Assembly (NCBI GenBank): GCA_050249615.1
Contig: JBFWQE010000136.1
Span: forward strand, 1-14,810
Reading direction: 5' to 3'
Source: VFZN01 sp050249615
GTDB taxonomy: Bacteria; Acidobacteriota; Vicinamibacteria; Vicinamibacterales; UBA2999
DNA length: 14,810 nt
Shown: positions 14,455 to 14,810 of the stretch, in pieces
Numbering within the stretch: the first letter of the stretch is position 1
Layout: every line of letters starts with the position of its first letter
Program-made: the position numbers and the translations under genes
The notes under the pieces: model-generated
Seen by the model: the letters and a program-made list of their open reading frames with translations, nothing else
Told to the model about the DNA's origin: nothing
The model's database searches: none

Positions 14455-14810
14455 GGGGGCGACTTGGCTTCGACGGGGGTGCGGGATCGCGGAACGCGTG
14501 CCGAGGACTCCATCTGGCCCTCGTTAATCCCCGATGGAAACAACGTAACTGCGAACGCAGACTACGCTCTCGCTGCTTAATAACCAGTGAGCGGTCGCCC
14601 CGGGAAGGCCTGTGGCCCGGGGATGACCGTCATCAAGCAGGCTGGCTGTCACGTGCCGCTCCGACGCGTGATGGCGAGACATATCGGAGATGGCGGCCGG
14701 GGCACTTGGCCCCGTTCCTAACCGGTCGCGACATCAGAATGGGGACACGCACGTAGTGGACTGCGACGACGTATCTTCGGACGCGGGTTCAACTCCCGCC
14801 GCCTCCACCA
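14455..14810 (+). ncRNA. ssrA: transfer-messenger RNA (tmRNA)
   Basis: The 5' end GGGGGCGACTTGGCTTCGAC is the conserved tmRNA start. Its first seven bases pair with CGCCTCC near the 3' end (one G-U) to form the acceptor stem. A T-arm (GCGGGTTCAACTCCCGC) and the encoded CCA close the molecule at the last base of the window. The mRNA-like part reads GCG AAC GCA GAC TAC GCT CTC GCT GCT TAA TAA (14551-14583), a tag ANADYALAA ending in the ALAA degron recognised by ClpXP-type proteases. G/C-rich inverted repeats in 14584-14720 fit the pseudoknots. With SmpB, the RNA rescues ribosomes stalled on broken mRNAs and marks the products for degradation. It is a one-piece, standard 356-nt tmRNA with its own promoter. 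Confidence 0.97.
14551..14583 (+). other. tmRNA proteolysis tag reading frame (ANADYALAA)
   Basis: The resume codon is GCG at 14551, preceded by GTAACT. Nine codons are followed by tandem TAA stops. Compared with the ANDENYALAA tag of enterobacteria, it is one residue shorter and has lost most of the acidic/Asn middle, keeping the Tyr-Ala-Leu-Ala-Ala end. The resume codon is assigned by analogy with other tmRNAs, as it cannot be proven from the sequence alone. Confidence 0.9.

Noticed and set aside
14241..14543. Longer start of the DUF937 gene
   Set aside because: It would extend through the ssrA promoter into the tmRNA gene. The family starts at MNILE, and GGAGG lies just before that ATG.

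Overview
The window is high-GC bacterial DNA (roughly two thirds G+C by eye). Genes are closely packed and several overlap, and many start codons have a purine-rich ribosome binding site. The style fits Acidobacteriota of the Vicinamibacteria type: families of large polytopic membrane glycosyltransferase-like proteins, octameric intergenic tandem repeats and a one-piece tmRNA. That placement is inference; there is no rRNA or other firm marker in the window.

Left end (1-924). A decayed IS256-family transposase fragment is broken by an in-frame stop. It is followed by gene-free DNA with an 8-bp tandem repeat (G-rich on the minus strand) and a hairpin-rich leader. Next is an exported outer-membrane beta-barrel protein (925-1761, +). 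Its last codons run into a second octamer array, which fills the gap up to the stop codon of the convergent gene.

Envelope glycan block (1821-10189). On the minus strand, a class I SAM methyltransferase (5232-4483) is followed after 16 nt by an 881-residue GT-C-like membrane protein with a large C-terminal soluble domain. Divergent from these, across only 42 bp, are three tandem paralogous GT-C-like membrane proteins (5275-6909, 6876-8474, 8474-10189) with overlapping ends, evidently one operon. They share a short acidic motif in the first loop, an IF.P and (F/Y)SE loop signature, and an NGYS motif in a C-terminal domain. Polyprenyl-phosphate-sugar-dependent transfer outside the membrane is the likely theme; substrates cannot be read from the sequence. 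The third paralog has about 40 extra residues encoded by in-frame minisatellites.

Right part (10190-14810). A third octamer array, with the same unit as the second, fills the convergent gap before a two-gene minus-strand operon: a coiled-coil/GAF protein, then an Slt70-like soluble lytic transglycosylase starting within its stop codon (ATGA). A well-formed sigma70-type promoter lies upstream. Next come a DUF937 (YidB-like) gene with its own hairpin terminator and, divergently, the ssrA tmRNA gene with its promoter, ending exactly at its encoded CCA at the last base.

The least ordinary signals are the octamer arrays, which occupy both convergent gene junctions and neither divergent one, and the related GAGGTTC-containing repeat inside a coding region. 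The three-paralog membrane operon is the best candidate for an uncharacterised pathway. I found no defence system, CRISPR array or intact mobile element.
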